This document shows positions 1-6,678 of a stretch of 9,034 nt of DNA, piece after piece (position 1 is the stretch's first letter; each line of letters begins with the position of its first letter). A model generated the notes under the pieces. The model had not been told where the DNA came from. It saw only the letters and a program-made list of their open reading frames with translations, and made no database searches. This DNA is from Chloroflexota bacterium (lineage in GTDB: Bacteria; Chloroflexota; Anaerolineae; CG2-30-64-16). The stretch covers positions 1-9,034 of the forward strand of contig JAKPQT010000460.1 of NCBI GenBank assembly GCA_029555885.1, read 5' to 3'. Position numbers and translations under genes: made by a program.

Positions 1-449
1 CGGCCCAGCGCCTCGCCATAGCCCAGCCCATCGGCCACGCCTGCGGCCACAATGTCGTTGATGTGTCCCGTCTCCTGCCAGAGGCCGAATTGCCCCTCGC
101 TGATGTAGCGCGCGACGCTCTCGGTGGACCCGCCGGCCAGCGCCAACTCGTAGTCGTGGATCGGCCCTGCGCCGTTCATGCCGACGTGCGTGATGAGCCC
201 GCGCGCCATCAGGTCAATGACGAAGCGCGAGAGCCCCGCCTTGATGACATGCGCGCCCATCAGCACGATGACCGGTTTGCCCTGGGCCCGCGCGCGTATG
301 ATGCGCTCGGCCACCTGAGCCAGGTCGGGGCTGTCATACGGCTCGCCCGGATGGTCGAGCGGCAGCACGTCCGCCAGCGTCATATCGTGGACCCGCTCGG
401 CCAGTGGCCGGATGTGCAGGCGGGCACGGTCGAACATCGGGTAAGACAT
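1..449 (-). CDS. Conserved protein of unassigned function, deoxyhypusine-synthase-like pattern (3' end cut by window)
   Basis: The minus frame stays open from ATG at 449 to the window edge, giving 149 N-terminal residues; the stop lies outside. AGGAG at 456-460 sits six bases before this ATG, and the preceding HAD gene stops at 453, so the two are surely co-transcribed. The clearest segment, about residues 60-110, contains VIVLMGAHVIKAGLSRFVID, then GLITHVGMNGAGPIHDYELAL, a hydrophobic strand, Gly-rich turn, helix, strand and NGAG turn, as in a nucleotide-binding Rossmann fold. I recall similar unannotated bacterial proteins of roughly 300 residues near sugar kinases and HAD phosphatases. The spacing also resembles deoxyhypusine synthase (a GLR-type helix followed by a TTAGG turn), but that is pattern memory, not an alignment. 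The neighbourhood suggests a role in sugar or cyclitol metabolism. Coding is near certain; function is not assigned. Confidence 0.85.
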   Translation of the reverse strand, partial: MSYPMFDRARLHIRPLAERVHDMTLADVLPLDHPGEPYDSPDLAQVAERIIRARAQGKPVIVLMGAHVIKAGLSRFVIDLMARGLITHVGMNGAGPIHDYELALAGGSTESVARYISEGQFGLWQETGHINDIVAAGVADGLGYGEALG

Positions 450-452
450 GGC

Positions 453-1274
453 TCACTCCTTGAACAGGTAGGCCACCAGCGCGGCGGACTCGCGGAAGTC
501 CGGCACGATGAGGTCCGCACCGGCCTCGATCAGGCGGGTGCGCTTCCACGCGTCGATGCCGGTCCGGTGGACCTCGTCCGACGCGACGCCCACGGCGATG
601 CCGCCGACGCGCTTGGTGTCCTCGATTTCCACGAAGCCATCGCCGAACGCGACGAACTCCGGCCCGTGCAGTTCGTGTTCGCGGATGATGCGTTCGATGA
701 GCAGCTTCTTCGAGAAGCGGAGATAGTCGTCCTGTGCGCCGTAAATGCGGCTGCTACCGCTGTCGTCTGCAAAGTAGTCCGTCAGGCCGAGCGCGGCGGC
801 CTCGTCGAGGACATATGCCTCGTCCGTGCCGGAGGCCAGGTAGCAGGCCACCCCGCGTGCCTTCAGCGCGTCCAGCATGGCGCGGCCGCCGGGCACCATC
901 AACTCGTCGGGGTCGAGCTGCCCGGCCTTGAGGCCCGCGACGCGGTGCGCGATGCGGTCCCACAGCCGGTCGAGGTACTGCCGTTTGTAGGTGAGGGGAT
1001 CCTCGGCCGTGCCCCCGCGCCGGGTGATCTCGTCTGCGAGTTGCATCATCTGGTAGATGGTCTGTTTGCCCGTCAGCCGCGTCACAAAGTCGGTGACGAC
1101 GGCGGTCAGCGCCGCATCGCTCTCGTCGGTCGGCGTCTGCCGGAGCAGCTCGACCATCATGGGGATCATGACGTCCTGCCAGCCTTCACGGATGAGCGAC
1201 AGCGTGCCGTCGAAGTCGAACAGCGCGTGGCGGATGCGCCCGCGCTCGATGTGAGGATTGATAATTTCGAGCAT
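453..1274 (-). CDS. HAD-superfamily phosphatase (phosphoglycolate-phosphatase-like)
   Basis: A 273-residue cytoplasmic HAD hydrolase, predicted to remove phosphate from a small phosphorylated metabolite via an aspartyl-phosphate. All four HAD motifs are visible: motif I FDFDGTLSL with nucleophile D20 and acid/base D22; motif II LASGTD with S148; a motif III lysine at K189 or K190; motif IV FGDGFVEIED with D212 and acidic residues at 216-219. The stretch between motifs I and II (about 30-140) is a helical C1-type cap. The ATG at 1274 puts the first strand (HALFDFDG) at the usual distance from the N terminus. Its ribosome site is weak (GAGAG four bases upstream), which may mean coupling to the ROK gene 63 bp upstream. 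The next gene starts three bases after its stop. Substrate unknown. It is not the GmhB type of heptose phosphatase, which belongs to the HisB-like group. Confidence 0.9.
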   Translation of the reverse strand: MLEIINPHIERGRIRHALFDFDGTLSLIREGWQDVMIPMMVELLRQTPTDESDAALTAVVTDFVTRLTGKQTIYQMMQLADEITRRGGTAEDPLTYKRQYLDRLWDRIAHRVAGLKAGQLDPDELMVPGGRAMLDALKARGVACYLASGTDEAYVLDEAAALGLTDYFADDSGSSRIYGAQDDYLRFSKKLLIERIIREHELHGPEFVAFGDGFVEIEDTKRVGGIAVGVASDEVHRTGIDAWKRTRLIEAGADLIVPDFRESAALVAYLFKE

Positions 1275-1297
1275 ATCTCTCTCAGATAGTTATCTCC

Positions 1298-1324
1298 GTC
1301 GTGCCAGCCGAAGGTTGGCACGAC
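1298..1324. repeat. Short hairpin in the ROK-HAD gap
   Basis: GTCGTGCCAGCC (1298-1309) and GGTTGGCACGAC (1313-1324) are inverted copies matching at 11 of 12 positions around a three-base loop. It fills most of the 63-bp gap between the ROK stop and the HAD start. No T-run follows on the minus strand, so it is not a canonical intrinsic terminator. A dispersed extragenic palindrome or an mRNA-processing/stability hairpin fits better. Confidence 0.75.
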
Positions 1325-1337
1325 CCAGTAAAAATGT

Positions 1338-2312
1338 CTACCGATTCAGAAGTTTTTCTGCCAGGGCGGCCGCGCCCCAGAGCGGCGCATCGTCGCTCAT
1401 GGCCGCGGGTATGATTTCGACGCGCGTCTGAGGCAGGACGTGATGGCGGGCCGTCTCGCGCACGATGCGCCACCAGCGGTCGCCCGACTTGGTGACGCCG
1501 CCGCCCAGCACGACGCGCTGCGGGTTGACGAGGTTGATCGCGCCGCCCAGCCCCGCGCCGAGCATGGCCGCGCCCTCATCCAGGACGGCCAGCGCCAGCG
1601 GGTCGCCTGCGGCAGCCGCCCGCGCCAGCATCTCACCGGTCACCGCGTCGGGATTGCCGCTGGCCAGCCCGGCCAGGACCGGGCCTGTCGCGGGGTCGGC
1701 GGCCAGCCGGTCGCGCGCCTTTGCAGCCAGCGCAGGCCCGCACGCTTCGGCCTCGAGGCAGCCCTGCTGGCCGCAGACGCAGGGCATCCCGCCGGGGTTG
1801 ACCACGACGTGCCCGATCTCGCCGGCCATGCCGTCCGCGCCGCTCCAGACGCGGCCGTCCAACACCCAGCCGCCGCCGATGCCCGTGCTGACGGTGACGT
1901 AGAGCAGGCTGGTTGCGCCCTGGCCCGCGCCGAAGCGCCATTCCCCGAATGCAGCCACGTTCGCATCGTTGTCCACAGCCACCGGCACGCCGAACTCGCT
2001 TTCGAGCATCTGCCGGAGCGGGGTCTCTTCCCAGCCTGGGACATGATGGGAGAGGCGCACCAGCCCGCGCTGCGCATCCACCGGCCCGCCGAAGCTCACG
2101 CCGATGGCCGCGAGTTGGCCGGGAACCTGCATCAGTAGCCCGTGGGCCATGCTGCGCATCGTCGCCTGGTCGTAAGAGGCGTCGGGGTCGTGCGGTGAGT
2201 ACACGCGGCTGTGTGCAGCCCACGCCTGTTCACCGACGCGCAGGATGGCCGCGGTGTGCTTGGTCCCGCCGTAATCGAGTGCCAGCAAAAGTTTGTCCAT
2301 AGGTTCGCCCAT
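1338..2312 (-). CDS. ROK-family sugar kinase (glucokinase-like)
   Basis: A 324-residue kinase predicted to phosphorylate a hexose or amino sugar with ATP in the cytoplasm. Visible landmarks: phosphate-1 loop DYGGT at residues 13-17; substrate region FGGPVD (74-79); VDNDAN with probable catalytic base D116; STGIGGG (142-148); the ROK EIGH box (165-168) followed by CVCGQQGCLE, so H168, C178, C180 and C185 can bind the structural zinc; and VVLGGGV near residue 270. Length is normal for the family. I chose ATG 2312 because a GGGGG stretch lies about seven bases upstream and the domain starts nine residues in. The frame could begin at 2384, but the extra 24 residues look non-coding; 2300 lacks a ribosome site. 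No helix-turn-helix precedes the kinase, so it is an enzyme rather than a NagC/XylR-type repressor. Sugar specificity cannot be read from this. Confidence 0.93.
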   Translation of the reverse strand: MGEPMDKLLLALDYGGTKHTAAILRVGEQAWAAHSRVYSPHDPDASYDQATMRSMAHGLLMQVPGQLAAIGVSFGGPVDAQRGLVRLSHHVPGWEETPLRQMLESEFGVPVAVDNDANVAAFGEWRFGAGQGATSLLYVTVSTGIGGGWVLDGRVWSGADGMAGEIGHVVVNPGGMPCVCGQQGCLEAEACGPALAAKARDRLAADPATGPVLAGLASGNPDAVTGEMLARAAAAGDPLALAVLDEGAAMLGAGLGGAINLVNPQRVVLGGGVTKSGDRWWRIVRETARHHVLPQTRVEIIPAAMSDDAPLWGAAALAEKLLNR

Positions 2313-2387
2313 TGTAACGCCCCCGATGCTGTCTCTGAAAATTCCGTTTGGCGCAGTCTCCGACATCGCCTGGGTCGTCGGCAAGCT

Positions 2388-2418
2388 TTGTGTTCTGCCG
2401 GAAAAGTTATTGTATAAT
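2388..2418 (+). promoter_or_regulatory. Sigma70-type promoter for the desaturase-Rieske gene
   Basis: A perfect TATAAT lies at 2413-2418 in an A/T-rich island inside an otherwise GC-rich gap. The best -35 is TTGTGT at 2388-2393, with a rather long 19-bp spacer. The predicted start near 2425 leaves a leader of about 45 bases before ATG 2470. On the opposite strand the same island reads TACAAT (2409-2414), so it could also serve the divergent ROK kinase, but I found no good -35 for that direction. Confidence 0.6.
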
Positions 2419-2469
2419 TAGGCTCCGCAGATAACCTTACCCCCATTCCGACAACACGGAGGTCCGCCC

Positions 2470-3900
2470 ATGACAGCGTCAGTCGCACGTCCCCGACAAC
2501 GCAGCGATTACAGCCTGACCGGCGAATATGGCGCGCTGGCAGTCCAGCGCGGATTGGCCGATGCCAAATGGTATGCCTCGCCGGTTCCCAAGGACCAGAT
2601 GCGCGCCCTGCTCGAACGCCGCGACGGGCCGGCCGTTCGCGACACGATCATCTGGTTCTCGCTCTTCATTGCCTTCGGCGCGGCCGGCGCGGTGCTCTGG
2701 GGCACGTGGTGGGCGGTCATCCCCTTCGCGCTCTATGGCATCATGTACGGCACGTCGTCGGATTCGCGCTGGCACGAGTGCGGCCACGGCACGGCGTTCA
2801 AGACCGACTGGCTGAACAACGTGATGTACGAGATCGGCTCGTTCATGGACACGCGCGAGTCGGTCCCCTGGCGCTGGAGCCATGCCCGCCATCACAGCGA
2901 CACGATCATCATCGGCCGCGACCCGGAAAGCGGGATGCGCGGCCTGCCGTTGAGCAGGGTCATCCTGGGCTTCTTCAACCTGCCTATTTTTTTTCAGTAT
3001 TTCAAGACAGTCGCTCTGCACGCCATCGGCCGCATGACGCCTGCCGAACGTACTTACGTGCCGGAATCGGCATTCAACTCGACTTATTGGCACGCCCGCG
3101 TGTACCTGCTCATCTACGGCGGGGTGATCGCCGCGGCGGTTGCGATGGGCAGCTTCCTGCCGCTGATGTACGTGGGCCTGCCGAGCATCTGGGGGCGCTG
3201 GCTGCTGATGATCTACGCAATGCCGCAGCACGCCGGGCTGGCCGACGACGTGCTCGACCACCGGCTGAACACGCGCACGGTCTACATGGACCCGATCAGC
3301 AATTTCCTCTACTGGAACATGGGCTATCATATCGAGCACCATATGTTCCCGATGGTGCCGTATCACAACTTGCCCAAGCTGCACGCGCTGATGAAGGCCG
3401 ACTGCCCGCCGCCGTATCGCAACCTGCTGGAGGCGCACCGCGAAATCTGGCCCGCGCTGATTCGCCAGGCAAAGGACCTGGACTACTACATCCGGCGGCC
3501 GCTGCCCCCGCCCTCGCCCGCGGCCGAAGCCATGCAGGCCAACGAAGTGATTACGTCAAATGCGCAGCCGGATGCGGCAGGCTGGGTGGATGTGTGCGAG
3601 CTGGGCCGGCTGCTGCCGGGCGATGTCGTGCGCTTCGACCACGCGGGCCAGTCATTTGCTGTGTACCGCACGCATATCGGCCAGCTCTTTGCCTCGGACA
3701 ACCAGTGTCCGCACGGCCGCGGGGAACTCGGCAGCGGCTTCCTGCAGGGCACGGTCATCGAGTGTCCCAAGCACAACGGCCGCTTCGATATCCGTGATGG
3801 CTCGGTGCGCCGGCCCCCACCGCGCACGAACCTGTGCATGTATGCCGCGCGCGAGCGCGACGGCAAGGTGCAGGTCAACGTGAATTCAGGGTGTAAATAG
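2470..3900 (+). CDS. Fatty-acid-desaturase-type oxygenase fused to a Rieske [2Fe-2S] domain (MocD-MocE-like)
   Basis: A 476-residue two-domain membrane oxygenase. Residues about 55-330 form an integral-membrane desaturase/hydroxylase domain with its three diiron-binding histidine boxes: HECGH (102-106), HARHH (138-142) and HIEHH (287-291). Hydrophobic spans lie near 58-95, 160-185 and 210-250. A Pro/Ala-rich linker (344-358) leads to a Rieske domain (about 370-476) with CPH (C413, H415) and CPKH (C432, H435) separated by 16 residues. The start has an ideal GGAGGT six bases upstream. In rhizobial rhizopine catabolism, MocD (desaturase-like oxygenase) and MocE (Rieske ferredoxin) are separate proteins taking part in O-demethylation of methyl-scyllo-inosamine; here the electron donor domain is in cis. 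No reductase is encoded nearby. The substrate is inferred only: a methylated sugar or cyclitol fits the neighbours, while a lipid or hydrocarbon substrate stays possible. Confidence 0.93.
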   Translation: MTASVARPRQRSDYSLTGEYGALAVQRGLADAKWYASPVPKDQMRALLERRDGPAVRDTIIWFSLFIAFGAAGAVLWGTWWAVIPFALYGIMYGTSSDSRWHECGHGTAFKTDWLNNVMYEIGSFMDTRESVPWRWSHARHHSDTIIIGRDPESGMRGLPLSRVILGFFNLPIFFQYFKTVALHAIGRMTPAERTYVPESAFNSTYWHARVYLLIYGGVIAAAVAMGSFLPLMYVGLPSIWGRWLLMIYAMPQHAGLADDVLDHRLNTRTVYMDPISNFLYWNMGYHIEHHMFPMVPYHNLPKLHALMKADCPPPYRNLLEAHREIWPALIRQAKDLDYYIRRPLPPPSPAAEAMQANEVITSNAQPDAAGWVDVCELGRLLPGDVVRFDHAGQSFAVYRTHIGQLFASDNQCPHGRGELGSGFLQGTVIECPKHNGRFDIRDGSVRRPPPRTNLCMYAARERDGKVQVNVNSGCK

Positions 3901-3993
3901 AACGCTGATGACGCTGATTAGACTGATTTACGCTGATCTGCTCAAAGAGATAGAAATCATAAGACTCAGTTCGATCAGCGTTCATCAGCGTTC
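3900..3993. repeat. Inverted repeat with 9-bp tandem units between convergent genes
   Basis: This 92-bp gap lies between the stops of the desaturase-Rieske and SIS genes. The left part is a degenerate tandem repeat: AACGCTGAT, GACGCTGAT, TAGACTGAT, TTACGCTGAT (3901-3937). The right end, ATCAGCGTTCATCAGCGTTC (3974-3993), is the inverse of 3900-3918 with a one-base indel. The palindrome touches both stop codons. It may end transcription from both sides, although neither side has a clear T-run. It resembles dispersed ATCAGCGT-type repeats I associate with Chloroflexota. Confidence 0.8.
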
Positions 3994-4541
3994 TATTCTT
4001 CCTCCAATAACCCCAGAAACATCGCGTGCAGGATGACGAGGTGCGCGTCTTCGATGATCTGCATCGAGTCGGTCGGCACGATCACCGCGATGTCGCACAG
4101 CGGCGCCAGCTTGCCGCCGTCGCGGCCGGTCAGCCCGATGCGCGTCAGGCCCAGGTCGCGCGCGGTCTCCATCGCGCGTAGCACGTTGGGCGAATTGCCG
4201 CTGCCCGAGAGCGCGAAGGCGATGTCGCCCGGCTCGGCCAGCGCGGCCAGTGGCGCGGCAAATACCTCGTCGTAGCTCACGTCGTTGGCGTAGGCCGTCA
4301 AGAGGGCGGTGTTGTCGGCAAGGCAGAAGACCTTGAACCGCGGTCGGTCGGGGTGGACGATGCTCTTCACGAGGTCATTGACGATGTGCGATGCGTTGGC
4401 CGCGCTGCCGCCGTTGCCGAACATGAAGATGCGCCGGCCATGCGCCTGCGCATCCTGCATCACACGGATGATGTCCTGGATCGGTTCGACGGGGATGTTC
4501 GGCAGCACATCCGCCACGCGCCGGAAGTATGGAAGGGTCAT
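3993..4541 (-). CDS. SIS-domain sugar isomerase, GmhA-like
   Basis: A 182-residue single-domain SIS protein close in length and motifs to sedoheptulose-7-phosphate isomerase GmhA. Visible: FGNGGSAANASHIVNDL (41-57, phosphosugar-binding loop), SGSGNSPNVL (112-121, second phosphate loop), TGRDGGKL (138-145) and IIEDAHLVILH (162-172). By my recollection of E. coli GmhA, H172 matches catalytic H180, whereas E65 and Q172 appear replaced by D56 and E164. The phosphosugar isomerase fold is therefore secure but the substrate may not be sedoheptulose-7-phosphate. No ADP-heptose kinase or transferase genes are nearby. AGGAGG at 4553-4558 stands 11 bases before the ATG, a long but usable spacing. The gene follows the two permeases on the same strand after 150 bp, suggesting that the imported sugar or a derivative passes through an aldose/ketose phosphate step. 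Confidence 0.9.
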   Translation of the reverse strand: MTLPYFRRVADVLPNIPVEPIQDIIRVMQDAQAHGRRIFMFGNGGSAANASHIVNDLVKSIVHPDRPRFKVFCLADNTALLTAYANDVSYDEVFAAPLAALAEPGDIAFALSGSGNSPNVLRAMETARDLGLTRIGLTGRDGGKLAPLCDIAVIVPTDSMQIIEDAHLVILHAMFLGLLEEE

Positions 4542-4603
4542 ATGTCTGTTTGCCTCCTGAGTTGCGGGGGCATGTTACCATAGGAGTTGGTTAACTACAT
4601 ATT

Positions 4604-4673
4604 GGGGTCGAGGCTTTAGCCGGTTTGGTCGTGTACAAGTGCAGGCCGTGTGACCGGCTGAAGCCTCGACTCC
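4604..4673. repeat. Long-armed inverted repeat between permease 2 and the SIS gene
   Basis: GTCGAGGCTTTAGCCGGT (4607-4624) and ACCGGCTGAAGCCTCGAC (4653-4670) are inverse copies, 17 of 18 matching, around a 28-base loop; three more outer positions give two pairs. Each arm contains its own mini-palindrome (GGCT-TT-AGCC and GGCT-GA-AGCC). No T-run follows on the minus strand, so it is better read as an extragenic palindromic element than as a terminator. Confidence 0.8.
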
Positions 4674-4691
4674 GCAGGCCAGGCTCCGGAT

Positions 4692-5597
4692 CTACCCCTT
4701 CAACGACCCCGCCAGCAGCCCACGCATGAAGTAGCGGCCCAGGAGGATGTAGACCAGCAGCGTCGGCAGCGCGGCCAGCAGCGACCCCGCCATCTGCACG
4801 TTCCACTCGACGATGTACGACCCGGCCATGTTGTTCAGCGCGACCGTAATCGGCTGCACGTTGGGCCGGCTCGTGACGATGACGCCGAACAGGAAATCGT
4901 TCCAGACCGACGTGAACTGCCAGATGATGACGACGACGAAGCCCGGCATGGAGATGGGCAGGAGGATGTGGCGGTAAATGCCGAACAGGCTCGCGCCGTC
5001 AATCTTGGAAGCCTCCAGCAACTCCGTCGGGATGGCCGCGTAGTAGTTGCGGAAGATCAACGTCGTAATCGGGATGCCGTAGACGATGTGGACGAAGATG
5101 AGGCCAGGAATGGAGCCGTACAGCCCGATACGCTGCAGCGTCTGCACCAGGGGGATGAGGATGCTCTGGTAGGGGATGAACATTCCGAAAAGCATCAGCG
5201 GGAACAGGATGTCGGATCCCCGGAACTTCCACTTTGCCAGCACGTAGCCGTTCAGCGAACCGAGGACCGCCGAGCCGAGCGTTGCGGGAATTGCCAGGTA
5301 AATCGAGTTCATGAAGTTGGCGTTCAGCCCGCGGATGCCCTCGGAGGGGCTGCCGAACCACGCCTTGGTGAAGCTGTCGAGGTGGATGCCTGACGGCCAC
5401 TCCCACATGGTCGCGAGGCTGACCTCCGCAAAGCTCTTCATGCCGGTGATGACGAGCAGGTAGACGGGCAGCAGATAAAAGGCTGCCGCCAGGATCAGCG
5501 CCAGGTAGATCAGCGCGCGACCCCAATGAAAGGGCTTACGTGCAGTCGGCGGCACAGGTCGGGGGCGGCGGCGCAGACGGCGCATGGCGGTGCTCAT
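4692..5597 (-). CDS. Carbohydrate ABC transporter permease 2 (CUT1, MalG/GtsC type)
   Basis: A 301-residue inner-membrane permease with about six transmembrane helices (roughly 29-52, 96-118, 128-150, 160-182, 216-238, 271-293). The cytoplasmic EAA loop that docks on the ATPase is clear at 195-218, starting [20 protein letters not shown], with the DGA core and following LP. The N terminus is very Arg/Pro-rich (residues 6-20), consistent with the cytoplasmic side. The start is ATG 5597, overlapping the stop of permease 1 as ATGA, with GGAGG at 5605-5609 seven bases upstream inside the upstream coding sequence, so translation is probably coupled. It should pair with permease 1 to import the sugar delivered by the binding lipoprotein. 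Confidence 0.95.
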   Translation of the reverse strand: MSTAMRRLRRRPRPVPPTARKPFHWGRALIYLALILAAAFYLLPVYLLVITGMKSFAEVSLATMWEWPSGIHLDSFTKAWFGSPSEGIRGLNANFMNSIYLAIPATLGSAVLGSLNGYVLAKWKFRGSDILFPLMLFGMFIPYQSILIPLVQTLQRIGLYGSIPGLIFVHIVYGIPITTLIFRNYYAAIPTELLEASKIDGASLFGIYRHILLPISMPGFVVVIIWQFTSVWNDFLFGVIVTSRPNVQPITVALNNMAGSYIVEWNVQMAGSLLAALPTLLVYILLGRYFMRGLLAGSLKG

Positions 5598-6583
5598 ACC
5601 TCGGCCTCCGTACGCGTGCTATAGCGTAAGTAGGGTACGACCAGGACCGCCACCACGAGCAACAGCAGGATGGCGATGGCCGCACCCTGCGCGAAGTTGT
5701 TGCCGCGGAAGGTCGTGTCCCACATGAAGAACGCCGGGACATCGGTTGCAAAGGCCGGGCCGGGGCCGGTCATCGAGACGACAAGATCGAAGATTTTCAG
5801 CGAGATATGGCCCAGCACGATGACCGCGCTGAGCGTGATGGGTTGGAGCATCGGCAGCAGGATGCGGCGCAGAATCTGGAACTCGCTGGCGCCGTCCACC
5901 CGCGCAGCCTCGCGCAGCTCATCGGGGATTGCGCGCAGGCCCGCCAGGTACATCGCCATGGTGTAGCCGGACATCTGCCACGTCGCCGCGAGCACGACTG
6001 AGAGCATGGCATACGAGATGCCGACATAGCGGCTGGCGAGCCCCCCCAGCCCGACGCTCGTGAGGAACTGGCCGACGGCCGACGTGGGCGGAATATGCCA
6101 GATGGTCGGGTCGGTGAACCAGCCGGCGCGCAGGAAATCCAGCCCCACCTTCTCAAACAGGAGGTTGATGCCCGAACTGCCCGTCTGGATGGTGCCCGGA
6201 TTGAGCAGCCAGCGCCAGGCTACGCCGGTCACGATGAACGAAATCGCCATCGGGAAGAGGAAGATGCTGCGGAAAATGGCTTCGCCTTTCACCCGCTGGT
6301 CCAGCAGCAGAGCCAGCACCAACCCGATCACGAGACACGCGAGCAGGAAAAAGAGCGTGAACGTGACAGTGTTGCGCAGGTCGTTCAGGAAGCGGTCAAT
6401 GGTGAAGAGACGGGCGTAGTTGCGCAGGCCCACGAAGGTGTAATCGGGGGTCAGCGAGTCCCACTTGGAGACGGAGGCAACCCCGGTGTAGCCGATGAAG
6501 CCGTAGACGAAGACGGCGATGGCCAGCACCGAGGGCGCAATCAGGAGGATGGAGAGAAGCCGGTCGCGACTGAGTTTGCGCAC
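5594..6583 (-). CDS. Carbohydrate ABC transporter permease 1 (CUT1, MalF/GtsB type)
   Basis: A 329-residue inner-membrane permease. Helices are visible near 10-33, 73-95, 105-125, 190-212, 250-272 and 296-318. The EAA loop is at 225-248, starting [20 protein letters not shown]. An extracytoplasmic loop of about 60 residues (127-187, rich in Gly, Pro and Trp) lies between helices 3 and 4, longer than in minimal CUT1 permeases. The start codon is GTG at 6583, with AGGAG at 6590-6594 six bases upstream. That site lies partly inside a perfect small hairpin (6592-6607), so initiation is probably restrained. The binding-protein gene ends 95 bp upstream and permease 2 overlaps by four bases. The ATPase subunit is not in this window. 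Confidence 0.95.
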   Translation of the reverse strand: MRKLSRDRLLSILLIAPSVLAIAVFVYGFIGYTGVASVSKWDSLTPDYTFVGLRNYARLFTIDRFLNDLRNTVTFTLFFLLACLVIGLVLALLLDQRVKGEAIFRSIFLFPMAISFIVTGVAWRWLLNPGTIQTGSSGINLLFEKVGLDFLRAGWFTDPTIWHIPPTSAVGQFLTSVGLGGLASRYVGISYAMLSVVLAATWQMSGYTMAMYLAGLRAIPDELREAARVDGASEFQILRRILLPMLQPITLSAVIVLGHISLKIFDLVVSMTGPGPAFATDVPAFFMWDTTFRGNNFAQGAAIAILLLLVVAVLVVPYLRYSTRTEAEV

Positions 6584-6591
6584 GGTGGACT

Positions 6592-6607
6592 CCTGTCCGA
6601 GGACAGG
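6592..6607 (-). promoter_or_regulatory. Hairpin masking the permease 1 ribosome binding site
   Basis: CCTGTCC (6592-6598) and GGACAGG (6601-6607) are perfectly complementary. In the minus-strand transcript this folds as six pairs around a CUCG loop. Its 3' arm includes three bases of the AGGAG ribosome site (6590-6594) of the GTG-started permease. Such a structure would lower permease translation relative to the binding protein upstream. The pairing is seen directly; the effect is inference. Confidence 0.6.
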
Positions 6608-6669
6608 TTCGTAGTAGGCGCTTGAGCGCCCGGCGTTCAGGCACAGGCGCTGAAGCGCCTACTACGAAC
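6607..6669. repeat. Long-armed inverted repeat between binding-protein and permease genes
   Basis: Arms 6607-6630 (begins GTTCGTAGTAGGCGC) and 6646-6669 are inverse copies matching at 23 of 24 positions, around a 15-base loop. Each arm holds a mini-palindrome, GGCGCT-TG-AGCGCC and GGCGCT-GA-AGCGCC. The same arm design occurs at 4604-4673. The hairpin follows the binding-protein stop by 9 bases, a position where REP elements in the E. coli malE-malF gap are known to protect the upstream message. Confidence 0.85.
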
Positions 6670-6678
6670 GGGTAGGGT

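Noticed and set aside
63..1289. A 408-codon plus-strand frame opposite the HAD and DHS-like genes
   Set aside because: Low-complexity Arg/Asp/Val-rich translation without domains; the minus strand has intact HAD motifs and ribosome sites at this place.
2313..2384. N-terminal extension of the ROK kinase to ATG 2384
   Set aside because: The 24 added residues show no family similarity, and there is a better-placed GGGGG ribosome site before ATG 2312.
2568..3797. A 409-codon frame overlapping the desaturase-Rieske gene in another plus frame
   Set aside because: The in-frame protein has all three histidine boxes and the Rieske centre; the alternative is Arg/Ala-rich shadow coding.
3900..3993. 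CRISPR-like array from the CGCTGAT units
   Set aside because: Units are 9-10 bp and directly adjacent with no spacers, and no cas genes are nearby.
3993..4541. Assignment as a true gmhA of ADP-heptose biosynthesis
   Set aside because: Key acidic and Gln positions appear changed and no heptose kinase, GmhB phosphatase or nucleotidyltransferase is present in the window.
4604..4673. Rho-independent terminator after permease 2
   Set aside because: The stem is long enough but the loop is 28 bases and no T-run follows on the minus strand.
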